A DNA stretch of 64,000 nucleotides from Setomelanomma holmii (Eukaryota > Ascomycota > Dothideomycetes > Pleosporales > Phaeosphaeriaceae): the NCBI GenBank assembly GCA_010015745.1, contig ML978161.1, positions 434,001-498,000 of the forward strand. Direction: 5' to 3'. Position 1 is the stretch's first letter, and each line of letters starts with the position of its first letter. Positions 43,318 to 54,121 of the stretch are shown here, piece by piece. The notes below the pieces were generated by a model, which did not search any database, had not been told where the DNA came from, and was given only the letters and a program-made list of their open reading frames with translations. Position numbers and translations under genes: made by a program.

Positions 43318-46096
43318 ATGATGCCAGGCCCTCATGGTCCGCCTACCGGTTCCATGCACCAGGGACGGAGGCAGGAGCATCCCTACTACCACCATATTCC
43401 GCCTCAGACGCATTCGCCGGTGCACCACAACCCATATGCGCAGTACCACCACCCTCAGCACTATGGACCTCCTTACGGCTATCCTCAGCACATGCAACAA
43501 ATGCCGCAATGGAATCCCTACCACCAGCCACAGCCACAGCCTCAGTACGCCATGCCGCCTCGTCACTTCCAGTCTCATGCTTCGCCTGTCGTCGTCTCCT
43601 CGCACCCGCACATGGCGGCCATGCCTCCAGTGAATCGTTCGTTGGGGCAAACACCACCAATCGTGCATTCACGTACACCCCCGGTCCAACGCATACAGAC
43701 TCCTCAGCAAGCACCTTCGAGTCCTTCAGCTCATTCACAGACGCAATTGTCGGCTTCAACGTCCCCCACTGTCACTACCGTAGCTAAACCCCCACCAGCC
43801 GTCGATTCGAAGCCTGCGCAAGTCACACCTCCCACACCGGTACAAGTCACGACTTTTAAACCATTCTACCCACCGCTGCCATGGATGTCTGCTCCTGGAC
43901 CATTCCCACCGCGTGCGGCAAGGGGTAAGAGAAGACAGAGGGCGCCTGTGGCTGCTGAGGAGCAGGGTCTGGCTCTTCCTTCACGTGAGCAGGCTGCAGA
44001 AGAAGAGACGGTAGAGGAGATCGAAGAAGTAGCGGATGGCGAACGCACGCCGACCGAGGAGCCGACCGAGTCACTTGCATCGACCGTAGCTGTGCCTTCA
44101 GACGCTGAGGTCGATACACCTTCGACCTCGCATCCTCCCTCTGAAGTCGACCTTCCACAAGTTACAACGCCGTCTGCCATGCCACCGCCTGCGCAACCTG
44201 CGACTCCTGCCGCAAAGCATACTCGGACTGCCACCATTCCTGCCATTCCTCTGATCCCGATTCGCCCCGCGAAGCCATTGAGTGCCGCTTCGACTACCCA
44301 GAAGTCAGTCAAGTCGCCTCCAGCCAACCAGCAAGCTTCCCCACAATCAGATGGATCCTCAGTCCCAGCAGTCGAGGCCAACGCCGACGCTCAGGAAACA
44401 CCCAAGGCATCTCCGCCAAAGCCAGCTGCTCCCAAGTCGTGGGCTGAGCTTCTGAGGGCCAAAAATGCTCCAGCTGCGGCACAACAAACACCCGCTGCCA
44501 ATAACGGGAACGTCAACGCCAACAGCGTCGTCGCTGTCAACGGACCTACAGCTCCGCGTAGCAACACACTGGCTGACGTACTTGCATCATTTTCGGTCGA
44601 GTCGGAGAAGAAGGTTTCCTTCATTGAGCCCCGTGGACTTGTAAATACGGGCAACTTGTGTTATATGAATTCTGCAAGTCACACAGTATGTCTGGCCACA
44701 TGCAACCGCTAATTCCATACAGATTCTTCAAGTACTTCTTTTCTGCGTTCCTTTCTACGACTTCCTAGACCAGGTTGCGAAGCGGGCGGTGCATAGCTTC
44801 AAGTCCGAGACACCTCTTGTAGATGCTTTGTAAGTCTCTACCCCGGAGCTCTGCTGAATCGTTCTAACCTTAGCTAGAATCATGTTCATGCGCGACTTTA
44901 AGCTTATCGACTCCGCTACATCCGTGGAGCAACTTCGCCTTCGACTCAAAGACAACGAGCTTGAGCAGTACGGCGATCCTCTGACTCCAGAATATGTTTA
45001 CGACGTCATCAGACGCCTACCTCGCTTCGATAACATGAAGCGAGGACAGCAAGAAGATGCCGAAGAGTTCTTGGGTTTTCTGCTTGCCGGTCTACATGAT
45101 GAAGCTGCCCATATCATCAAGAGCGACAAACAGAGCCAAGTCGTAGATGGCATCACTTCACCGAGCAGTGAGCGGTCTGGTTCAGTCGACGGTGGTTGGC
45201 AGGAAGTAGGCCCGAAGCAGAAGTCCGCCAACACACAGTCCTCTGGCGCCATCGAGTTCGAGACTCCCATTACAAAGATATTCGGCGGTAAGCTGCGGTC
45301 TGAGTACAAGAAACCTGGCGAGAAGGCATCCGTCACCCTTGAACCATATCAGCCACTTCAGCTCGACATTGGCGAACCACACATCAACAACATATCGGAT
45401 GCTCTGAAGAACCTGACGCGCCTCGAAACCTTGGATGGCGCTGCTCGAGGTGCGCGTGCTTCCACCAAGCAGGTTCACATCGAGACCCTTCCACCGGTTT
45501 TGATCCTGCATCTGAAGCGCTTTCATTATGATGCCCATGGGCCACAGAAGATCTGGAAAAAGATCGGATATCCTCTTGAGCTGGAGATCCCAAAGGAGGT
45601 ATTCCCACCGCACAAGCGAAACAGCTACCTGACACGTGGAACATTCCCACGGTACAGGTTGATTGCCGTCGTCTATCACCACGGAAAGAATGCAAGTGGA
45701 GGCCACTACACAGTCGACCTCCGTCGACAAGAGGGAAAAGAATGGATCCGCATGGACGATACTATCCTGCGGCGAATCCGTGCAGAAGACGTTGCCGAAG
45801 GAGGTGCCGAGGAGGACCCGAAAGTACTTGCGGCCGCTCTAGAGCAGCACAAGAACGATGCTGGTAAGAACAAGAACTTCTTTACTCAGCTCGATATGGA
45901 GGAAGAGGAAGCAGAGAAGGGGGCCTGGAGCCAGGTGAATGGCTCCGAGAAGAAGGAGAACACCAAGAAGTGGAGTGGTGTCGTGAACGGTACCGCGACC
46001 CCGAACTCAGCGGGTAAGAGGACGCCTTTGCCAAAGGAGAACGTGAGGGACAATAAGGTGGCCTACATCTTGTTCTATCAGCGCATTGAGACTTGA
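43318..46096 (+). CDS. Ubiquitin carboxyl-terminal hydrolase, USP10/Ubp3 family
   Basis: Exons are 43318-44673, 44723-44829 and 44878-46096 (893 residues). The first 440 residues are His/Gln/Pro-rich and disordered. The USP catalytic domain starts at GLVNTGNLCYMNS with catalytic Cys448. It continues with GQQEDAEEFLGFLL, TLEPYQPLQLDI and LPPVLILHLKRFHYD, then the His box HHGKNASGGHYTVDLR and RMDDT. The fold is closed by AYILFYQRI at the C-terminus. The enzyme removes ubiquitin. Yeast Ubp3 works with Bre5 in ribophagy and vesicle transport, and human USP10 with G3BP (family knowledge). The first intron uses a GC donor (GCAAGT at 44674). A standard GT donor 12 nt downstream would keep the frame and insert A-S-H-T in the Cys box. 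The gene is intact. Confidence 0.95.
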
Positions 46097-46535
46097 GGTG
46101 CGAGATGAGGAGAGAAAACATAGGACAAGTGCGCTTGCCGGGCGTCCATGCATCGACAACCGCGTAACGAACAAAAGTTATCTAAAAGCATTTGTGATGG
46201 GGATAATGACACGCATATAACGTTCGAGCTCACGGTACTGCCGCTTCTGCAGTGTTGCACACAAGAGCTGTAGCGTTGGGGAGGACTGATACTATGATAC
46301 CCTGAGATGGGCGTCTAGGATAGGACCAATGATGATGATATAATACTTCAAACCGAGTGCACTTGGTCATCTTGTGATTGACCTCGATATTCTTCCTCCT
46401 TCAATGTATTTTCACGGCGTGGCACTTGAATTGCTCAGTAAGCTTGACCTTTGACGCTAGATTAATCGATATGCCCCTCTACCCCACCATAGCTTCTGTC
46501 TCCGGTCCCGGAGCCCATAACATCACAATTGCACG
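46097..46535. other. Intergenic
   Basis: No gene or clear element in these 439 bp. Confidence 0.5.
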
Positions 46536-47654
46536 ATGCTCATCACCGAAACACACAAAGATGTGCCTACTCAGGCGGGTGGTGATATGAGTGGGCGCTC
46601 TCAAATTCAAGATCTCGAAACATACTGATTACGATAGGGATATTCCTCTTTCACCCTACCACTCCAAACTATCCCAAAGCGAAGTTTCCTGGTGTCGTTG
46701 TATTCTCTGAGATTTACCAAGGTATATCTTCCTTGTTCGCCTCACAAGATTAGTTGGTCAGACATGATTGTAGTTTATCTTTTCGGTCAATTTCTGTTGC
46801 TTGCTTCCAGCCATCACACTTTGATCCACAACAGTACCTTCGCCACAGCCATTTCGTTACATGGCAGATTTAACGAATCAATCTACTTGCACAATGTTCA
46901 TTCCCATGTCTACACAGCTGACATCCACCTTCAGTCACTGGCCCGGTAGCTCGCTTTGCCCGTCAAATCGCATCTCAGGGCTACATCGTCGCAGCACCAT
47001 CCTCATATCACGAATTCACAGGCCCAGAAGCACTAGCCTACGACGGACCTGGTACTGACAAGGGCAACGAATGGAAAATCACTAAGAAGGTCGTGGCCTA
47101 CGATGAAGATGCCAAACTCTCCGTCGATTTGCTTCTCGATCTGTCCACGTGCAATGGTCGCATCGGCGCGACGGGTACGTACCCTCTACGAATTTCTCCT
47201 GAGTTGACACTGATGTACTACAGGCATGTGTCTAGGCGGCCACCTCGCCTACCGCTGCGCCCTCGACCCACGCGTCGTCAGCGCGATATGCTACTTCGCA
47301 ACCGACATCCACAGCAGCACGCTCGGAGCCGGCAAGTCAGACGACAGCATCAAGCGCGCGCGCGACATCAAGGGCGAACTCGTCATGATCTTTGGCAAAA
47401 TGGACAATCACGTCCCGCCTGAGGGACGAGATTTGATTCGCAAGACGTTGCATGAGGCGGGTGTGACGTTTAGCTTTTATGAGCCGGCGTGGGCGCAGCA
47501 CGCGTTTATTAGGGATGAGTTGAGTAAGGGAAGGTATGATGCGGCGTTGAGTGGGGTGTGCTTTGAGATGTTGAAGGAGTTGTTTGGGAGGACGTTGAGA
47601 AGTGATCTTGGGCCGAGGGCGGGAGGGGATGTGGAGATTGAAGATGTGTGCTGA
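46536..47654 (+). CDS. Dienelactone hydrolase family protein
   Basis: Exons are 46536-46590, 46638-46721, 46935-47174 and 47224-47654 (269 residues). The intron of 213 bp before exon 3 is long for this window. The order MRIFLFHP, FPGVVVFSEIYQ, GYIVAAPSSYHEF, GMCLGGHL is typical. The triad is Cys129 (GMCLGGH), Asp187 (GKMDNHVP) and His219 (WAQHAFIRDE). Dienelactone hydrolases open lactone rings in the chlorocatechol and related aromatic pathways; in fungi many family members have unknown substrates. The start was chosen because the first two small introns make MRIFLFHP contiguous in frame. The gene converges with the SelK-like gene, with 187 bp between stops. Confidence 0.88.
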
Positions 47655-47841
47655 GCACACGAAATTTGACGCAATTGGGTATGCAGTGGTCTGCTGTTTC
47701 GATGTCGTAGTAATTATGCCGTCGTATCTTGAAATATACAAATTGGATTCCGATGCCCATATTTGTGTAAACCTCCAGCCAACCTGGCTCCGCCTTCGCC
47801 GCCCATATCTCTTCACTTCCCCGCAATCACCCACAAGTCCC

Positions 47842-48264
47842 CTACATCATACAAGCACCACAAGCAGCCGTCCCACCCATCCTGATCGGTGGCCTCGAAT
47901 CCCTCGCCTGCGGGACCCTCCCGACCCCACGTCCACCATCACCACCGCTCCCCGGCCCTGCATGCCCGCGCCCATGCATGCCCCCCTGGTAACTGCCCGG
48001 CGCAGGCGGGGTGGTAGCAGGTCGATAGAAGCTGTTGGCGCCCGGGGCGCGGTATGGCGAGCCGCGGGCGGCGGCCCAGGTGTCGAGGGAGAAGAGGGTG
48101 GTGAGATAGAGCGCGAAGAAGGTTATGAGGGTGTCGGTCGTGCGGGAGACGAGGGATTTGCTGTGGTTGGATGTTAGTTGGGAGGTGTACAGGAGTAGTG
48201 TGCAGAAATTGTAGTGTAGAATTCGGGTGTGGAATCTGTATGGTACGGACCTTGGGGCTTCCAT
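47842..48264 (-). CDS. Small membrane protein, SelK/SelG-like, Cys form
   Basis: Exons (minus) are 48264-48251 (only 14 nt, MEAPS) and 48160-47842, giving 110 residues. One membrane helix (DTLITFFALYLTTLFSL, residues about 14-30) is followed by a Gly/Pro/Arg-rich tail ending C-G-A-C-M-M. This layout matches the SelK/SelG family (PF10961), whose animal members end with a selenocysteine after a Gly-rich tail and work in ER quality control and palmitoylation. Fungal relatives carry Cys. The family call rests on architecture and is moderate. The intron (GTCCGT...CCACAG) is supported by phase. An unspliced reading with an upstream start is possible but less protein-like. Confidence 0.6.
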   Translation of the reverse strand: MEAPRSVPYRFHTRILHYNFCTLLLYTSQLTSNHSKSLVSRTTDTLITFFALYLTTLFSLDTWAAARGSPYRAPGANSFYRPATTPPAPGSYQGGMHGRGHAGPGSGGDGGRGVGRVPQARDSRPPIRMGGTAACGACMM

Positions 48265-48650
48265 TGCGGTGGTTCGTGGTTTCGCTTGGGCACTGGACGC
48301 GGTGTTTTCCTCCTTCAATGCTTCGAAGACTTTCTGGGCGTGTTGGAGTAGTGAGGCAGTAAAAAAGGAGCGTCTGACGAGTTTGACTGCCTGTCGTATT
48401 TGTGGCGCGGTCGTGGTTGCCTTAAACTGAAGTGCAGGGGTATGACTCCGTGGATCGTTTCCCGACGGCGCTAATGCAGGACCAGAGTGCTGGGATGTGC
48501 GGCTTTCCAATTTTCGGACGACGAACATCGCTTTTGCTCTTACTTCAACATCGCAAATGAGTTATATCACTCACGTGCATTTTTTCCTCTACGACATTCT
48601 AGCTTACTGAACGACGACAAGTGGGAAAGAGCTTGGCAACATTTGATACT
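48265..48650. other. Divergent promoter, SelK-like / SPOUT genes
   Basis: These 386 bp hold the 5' regions of two divergent genes. A CACGTG E-box lies near 48573. Confidence 0.5.
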
Positions 48651-50046
48651 ATGGCACCTGATAACGACACGATCGTGGTGAATTCGAATGTGCGCTCAAG
48701 GAAGGGTGCAATGGAAGAGAAGCAAGCACAGAGCAAGGTGAGTCACCAACCAACAGTACGCTCAGTCTGAGTTGCTAACGAGATGGCAGAAGCGCAAGGC
48801 GTCTAATGTGGTTATCCACCAAAACGGTCGCAATGAGAGCGCTGATAAACCTTCGAAGAAGATGAAAAGCTCAGATGGCCCAGAAACCGAGCTCGACACT
48901 TCAAGACCAACAGCTATATTCAAACCCACTAAAGCACGCGACTGGACTGTGAGCATCGCTTTACCTGGAAGCTGGCTGAACAATGCCAAAAAGCCTGACC
49001 TAAAAACCGTGCAAGTAGGCCGCATTGCTCGCTGTGCGTCGATCTACTGTGTCGATGAGATCGTAGTCTACGACGATGATCCGATGAACATCGATTTAAA
49101 AGTAGTGTCTCCAAGGTATGCGCGAGGACGCAAGGGCAAGAAGTCCAAGCAGGAGATCCTCGACTCCATTCTCGAAGAAGATGAACCGTGGCAAAATCCA
49201 GATCAATTCATGAACCATGTACTATCCTTCGCCGAATGTCCACCGCATTTGCGAATGAAGCTCTTCCAAAAACACAAGAACCTGGAGCAGGCCGGGGTCC
49301 TGCCGAGTATGGACATGCCACATCATCTTAGAAGTCATGAGTGGTGCCAATATCGCGAAGGTGTAATTACAGGCCCAGCGCCAGCGCCAGCATCGACAGC
49401 AGGAAAGAGCAAGAGGAAGACCGCGAGCTCAGAAGATCTCGAATACGCATACATTGATTGTGGTCTACCTCATCCTGTCCGCGTTCCCGTACCACTGAAG
49501 GCGACAGTCGAAGCTGGTATGCGTACAACTATACGTTTCGCCAACACCGACCCACCATCATCCTGGCCTCACCTCTCCCAAGCGGAATGTGATACATTAG
49601 AAGTAACAGCATGCACGAACAGTCTTCCACGAGAAGAAGGAGGCTACTACTGGGGTTACACCGTCCGACGTGCGACTTCTCTCAGCTCTGTGTTCACCGA
49701 TTCAGACCATCCAGACGGCTACGACTTGACCATGGGCACATCCGAGCGCGGCGTACCTGTTCATTCGATCCTGCCCGGTAACATGAGTGCATCGCACAAC
49801 AAAGTGCTCGGTTCATTCAAGCATCTTCTGCTCGTCTTTGGTGGTGTCGCGGGGATCGAACCGGCGGTGGCGAACGATCCGGTGCTCGCCGAAAAGGGCT
49901 TGGGAAAAAACAACGCAGAAGAGTTGTTTGATGCCTGGGTTGATCTCGTGCCTGGCCAGGGCAGCAGGACTATCAGAACGGAGGAAGCGGTGCATTCGGG
50001 TTTGTCTTCGTTGAAGCCTTGGATTGATTCTATGTATGATGCGTAA
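48651..50046 (+). CDS. SPOUT RNA methyltransferase, C9orf114/SPOUT1 family
   Basis: Exons are 48651-48737 and 48790-50046 (447 residues). After a Lys-rich nuclear-type N-terminus (KKRKASN, KPSKKMKSS) the SPOUT fold begins at WTVSIALPGSWLNN. Next come GRIARCASIYCVDEIVVYDD, ECPPHLRMKLFQKHKNLEQAGVL with HHLRSHEW (the helical insertion), an OB-like insert (YAYIDCGLPHPV), and the C-terminal knot region with HLLLVFGGVAGIEPAV and LVPGQGSRTIRTEEAV. Family members (Pfam Methyltrn_RNA_3; human SPOUT1/CENP-32) methylate RNA using SAM. The precise target in fungi is not known to me. The gene has no lesions. Confidence 0.92.
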
Positions 50047-50373
50047 AGGGCTGACAAAGGCGTTCGATGAAGAAAGTATCTGAGGAGCAGGGCTTGTACG
50101 AGACCTTGGGACGCTGGGTGAAGCTTCTCTACTGCGAGTTTTAGCTGCAGAACATCACGAGCTTGAAACTTGATGGTTCCAATCTCGCGAATTCGAAGTG
50201 CATCCTATATCATGGCGGCTGCTGCATTGTAGAATCATCTCTTCCAAGGTCTTATTTCTCGAAACACATGGACGGAAACAGCAAGCATCTTCCTGCTCCG
50301 TATATTACTGTCCCCACGAAATGCTTCTCAACCTGCAGACACGTCACACCGCAAGCAGATCTTAGGCGTCGTA
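50047..50373. other. Intergenic before F-box-like relict B
   Basis: No gene. Part of this stretch may be the lost 5' end of the relict that follows, as the same frame is open for about 70 nt upstream of 50374. Confidence 0.4.
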
Positions 50374-51675
50374 GTGCCCACCTCGAAGCCACCTCCGCTT
50401 AGTAGCTCCGCGCCTTTCATCCCGCCGCCACCTCAGCCAACAGCAAGACGCGCCCATCTGGCCTCGAATACGCTCAAAAGATTCGACGACGTGAGTATCG
50501 AAAACCTCAAGGAGGAATTGCGAGCACACAACCTCGAAACGCGTGGACGGCGCATAGCAGCTCACTGCATCAGCGCATTACAAGCAGTCGATGCTTCGGA
50601 CACCGCTGCATACCAGCAGTGGAAGTATGGTGTATAACGCTATCTGGTACCTCAACGGCGCCTGCGTCTCATGCAAACCAAAGACTACATGCACGATTCC
50701 ACAAGGAAGTCATTCCTCGATCTGCCTTACGACATCAATTCCATGATGTACAGCGCATTATTATTATCGCCAGACCGAATTACCATGGAGTGGAGACTGG
50801 AGTCTGTAGCTAGTCAGTACCGCTTTGGTCCTGGACGTTCTACTCCTTACCAAGTCTTTCGAGCCTGGACAACCGAGGAGCGTGACCGCATTGCCAGATT
50901 GGAATCGCTAGCCGCAATGTGCAAAACCATGCGCGCCGAAGTACGGGACTAGTGCTATGCGACATCCGCTATCACACTGGTCGACGCGTCTGTTGCTTGC
51001 CTTGATGCACATGGCTCAGTGGTCAAATACCTCACCAAGATTGGTGCTGAGGGACGAGCTGCACTTCAAGAGCTCAGAATCGAAATATTTCCCGAGAGAT
51101 CCCGCATGTACAAGTACGAGTGCGAAAAGCTTCTTCCCTTTCTCAGGACGATGCAATCTTGCAGAAGTCTTCGCTCACTTAGTCTGGCTATCACATCTGC
51201 GAGGATCGGTGATCACGACTCGATAGGTCAAAGCCAGGTCCTTTAGAGAGCTGGGACAGACTCTAGGTGGCTCAAACACATCGCATGCGCCATTGCCGAA
51301 CGACCGAAGCTCCGCAATCTCTCCATAGAACTCGGGTTCAACTCGTCCCCATTGGCACCTCCCAGGGTATATCCGGGCCGACATTCGACCTGAACACCTG
51401 GAACTTGCAAAAGCGATGAGAGCCAATATATTCTCGAGATCCGACCGTGGCGGGACTTGCAAGATAGTTGTGTCAACGACATCTTTAGAAAAGAGATGGA
51501 GAAGTTTGGAAATGTGCTTGTCACGCTGCAGTCTCCTAAGCACACTGTCATTCGTGACGATGGAAGTGTGTATGTGCGCAATTCTGGAGGTTGGAGGCTT
51601 AGGTGGAATGGGGAGGCCAGAGAAGGAGGGAACGAGAGAGGGCGAGACAGAAGTGGAGGGTCACGAATGATGTAG
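50374..51675 (+). pseudogene. SAP-like/F-box-like fungal protein B, four in-frame stops
   Basis: One frame runs for 434 codons and is protein-like throughout. It has a Pro-rich N-terminus (PTSKPPPLSSSAP), a SAP-like pair (FDDVSIENLKEELRAHNLETRG), an F-box-like motif (FLDLPYDINSMMYSALLL), LESLAAMCKTMRAEVRD and a C-terminal region ending at TAG 51673-51675. It is cut by TAA 50635-50637, TAG 50950-50952, TAG 51244-51246 and TGA 51391-51393. There is no frameshift. A GTG stands where the start ATG would be expected. The order matches protein A at 38208-39792, and both share F-box-like motifs with the gene at 63235. The stops-only pattern fits point mutation without indels. Confidence 0.65.
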
Positions 51676-52305
51676 GCAGACTGGATACTCGAAAGGAATA
51701 TGTGTTCTTGTGCAGAGCCTGTTTGAGACTCTTTAAGGCCTCCAGGCCATCCGATGGACATAATTCAGCGCTTGAAGACACGGACAAGATCGGAGAGACT
51801 TTCATGCCCGTCTCCGATTGCTAAGCTTTACAGCCAGAGTTGCTAGGAGATTCGACGTTATGATGAAGACAACTATGCCCAATACTCTTTTCAGACAAGG
51901 TACCCACGTGTACGTGGTAGGAATGCTCAGCTAAGAAAGTAAAACCTCGACGTTGGACATGGGCTATCCTTTCTTGACGATGACACGATTGGAATTCCAC
52001 ACACGGCCAGAAGTAAGGTGCGATTATTCGACATAGTGCAGGTGGTTTAAAAAGATCTATTGTGCATCTCAAAGTAGTCGAGGTTATGTCATGATAGCAG
52101 AGACGAAAGAAGCCAATCGGAGAGCTCGCGATGTCCATGCGATGCCAAGACCTCAAAATGCGCTAACGCCGACGTTTCTCGAACCTCGGACCGCCAGCAC
52201 CTCTAATTTGCCTTCGCCATCCATTGCAGCTGCGTAACAATCAACCCTTCTCTCGCATACACCTCCACCCTCAACACCAAACTCCAACAGTCTCAACCAG
52301 CCAAA
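51676..52305. other. Intergenic
   Basis: No gene. The last 60 bp form a pyrimidine-rich leader with CACC and CAAC repeats in front of the CHCHD2-like gene. Confidence 0.5.
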
Positions 52306-52862
52306 ATGCCTCGTCAACGTGGAGGAGCCGCCCCTCGCAGGCCAACCGTCCCTGCTGCGAAGCCCGCCACTACTGCTCCCGCCCCGGCAACCCAGCGTTC
52401 TGCTTCGACAGCTGCCCACCCTCCCCAACAGGCCCAGCAACCTCCAATGCAGCAGGCTCAAGCTCCTACGCCTCAAGGACCCGGTCTCTTTGGACAGATG
52501 GCATCGACTGCTGCGTAAGTCGACCTTCACCCTCTACCTTCAAGCGTCTCCGAGCGCCACTGTCTCATCTTTTGGCCACATTACTAACATTCCACAGCGG
52601 TGTCGCAGTAGGATCCTCAATCGGCCACGCCGTTGGTGGCTGGTTCAGCGGCGGCTCATCGGCACCCGCCGATGCCGCACCACAGAACACCGACTTTGCA
52701 CAGCAACACCAAGGCACCGCACAAATGCAGCAGTCTGGCGCATGCGCAACCGATGTCAACAACTTCCGCAAGTGCATGGACGAGAACCAGGGCAGCTTGA
52801 CTATCTGCGGATGGTACTTGGACCAGCTCAAGGCTTGCCAGGCGGCAGCAGGGCAATACTAG
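52306..52862 (+). CDS. MIX17: CHCHD2/Mix17-type twin CX9C mitochondrial protein
   Basis: Exons are 52306-52514 and 52598-52862 (157 residues). The N-terminus is basic, Ala/Pro-rich and free of acidic residues (PRQRGGAAPRRPTVPAAK), as for mitochondrial import. The Gly-rich hydrophobic segment GVAVGSSIGHAVGGWFSGG follows. The CHCH domain has twin CX9C motifs at Cys119/Cys129 and Cys140/Cys150, oxidised by Mia40 in the intermembrane space. Yeast Mix17 and human CHCHD2/CHCHD10 share this layout and are linked to respiration and cristae. The family call is firm; the exact role is inferred. Confidence 0.93.
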
Positions 52863-53651
52863 ACCTGCATTAAAAGCATAGAAAGAGCAGAGACTTTGCA
52901 TATGCGTGATTATCGAGAAGCGAATGCATCTGGAATGGCGTATGTATAGTAGTGCAATTGCATGACAATCACCACTTTCTCGTATTCCCAAAGTCTGGTC
53001 CGGAGCAGAAAAATAGTGACATCAGCATTGTGAAACACCGCCGATTGCTCTTTCGAGGCCGCATGGCTCGTGATGAGCCTGACTGAATTACTGAGTGGAC
53101 TACTCTAGTGTTTCTTAGGGCCGATGCTCGTTCTATTCTCGGAGATATGGTCTTGGTGTGCAGATGGACTGCGTGTATTCTCCTATGTGCACATGCTGGC
53201 TCGAGAAAGGTAAGTCTCACGCCCTATCTGAAAGATTGTAGTGACAAGTATACGGCCGAAGCGTGATGGTCATACAGGCTTACTGCGACATTGTTTCCGA
53301 TTGTGTACGTGTCCACCTGGTCACCTCAAAAGTGATTGGCTGTCATCGTCTGTATTTCAGCTGCAGCGAATCATATTAATTCTTTATGCGACTTGAAGGG
53401 AAATCAAGCCTCTAGGCAAGCAGTCGACTACAATGGTTGTCCGCTTCGGGTGAGACGCCGCCCTTTTGGGGTGGAATTCCGCTACTCTACCAGCAGCCTC
53501 ATCATCACATCACATTATTGTTTAGGGCACGAGCAGGAAGGACAGTAACTCTAGGGTATAAAACAAATAGCAAGAATGCTCATTCTATATGCACAACAAA
53601 ACCCTCACTCCACCATCCTTCCACTTAACTCCCACACTGCGAAACGCAAAC
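52863..53651. other. Intergenic
   Basis: No gene in these 789 bp. TATAAAA at 53557-53563 is a good TATA box for the following gene. Confidence 0.55.
53557..53563 (+). promoter_or_regulatory. TATA box of DUF1330 gene
   Basis: TATAAAA lies 89 bp before the ATG at 53652, followed by a CA/CT-rich leader. This is the clearest TATA box in the window. Confidence 0.55.
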
Positions 53652-54121
53652 ATGCACTCCTTCCAGCTCTCCACTGACAATCTCGCCAAATTGGCAGAAA
53701 CTTACAACCCGACTAAACCAATCTACATGCTCAATCTCTGGCGCTACGCTCCCACCGCCACATACGCCCCCGAACACGCTCATCTCTCACCTTCCCCATG
53801 CACCGGCGAAGAAGCACTCAAGCGGTACGTCTTCCCAACCTCAATCCTACTCCCCTAACATCGCCAACACCACGCAGTTACCGCGCCGCCATCCAGGCCG
53901 TCATCCCGCCAAAGTGCGCCGTGCACTTCACCGCCAAGCCCCTCACAAATGTAGTCGCGCCCGAGGGCGAGCACTGGGATGCAATTGTGCTTGTGAAGTA
54001 TCAGGATCTGCAGGGGTTTAGGGATATGGCCGAGAGTAAGAAGTATAGGGAGGAGGTGGAGCCGCATAGACTGGCGGGGTTGGCGGATATGAGGTTGATT
54101 TGTAGTGAGGTTCTGGAGTGA
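53652..54121 (+). CDS. DUF1330-family small protein
   Basis: Exons are 53652-53824 and 53878-54121 (138 residues). The sequence IYMLNLWRYAPTA, with the N-L-x-R/K pattern, and HWDAIVLVKYQDLQGFRDMAESKKYREEVEPHR fit the DUF1330 (dimeric alpha+beta barrel) family. The latter is the family's characteristic end, where an aromatic residue and Y-x-E line a small-molecule pocket. The biochemical role is unknown. No signal peptide is seen, so it is probably cytosolic. The intron GTACGT...CGCAG keeps phase (R-Y-R-A-A). Confidence 0.8.

Noticed and set aside
50374..51675. Strong RIP as a settled explanation for the four stops
   Set aside because: The region is not visibly AT-rich as heavily RIPped DNA would be. 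Without an aligned paralogue the origin of each stop cannot be shown.
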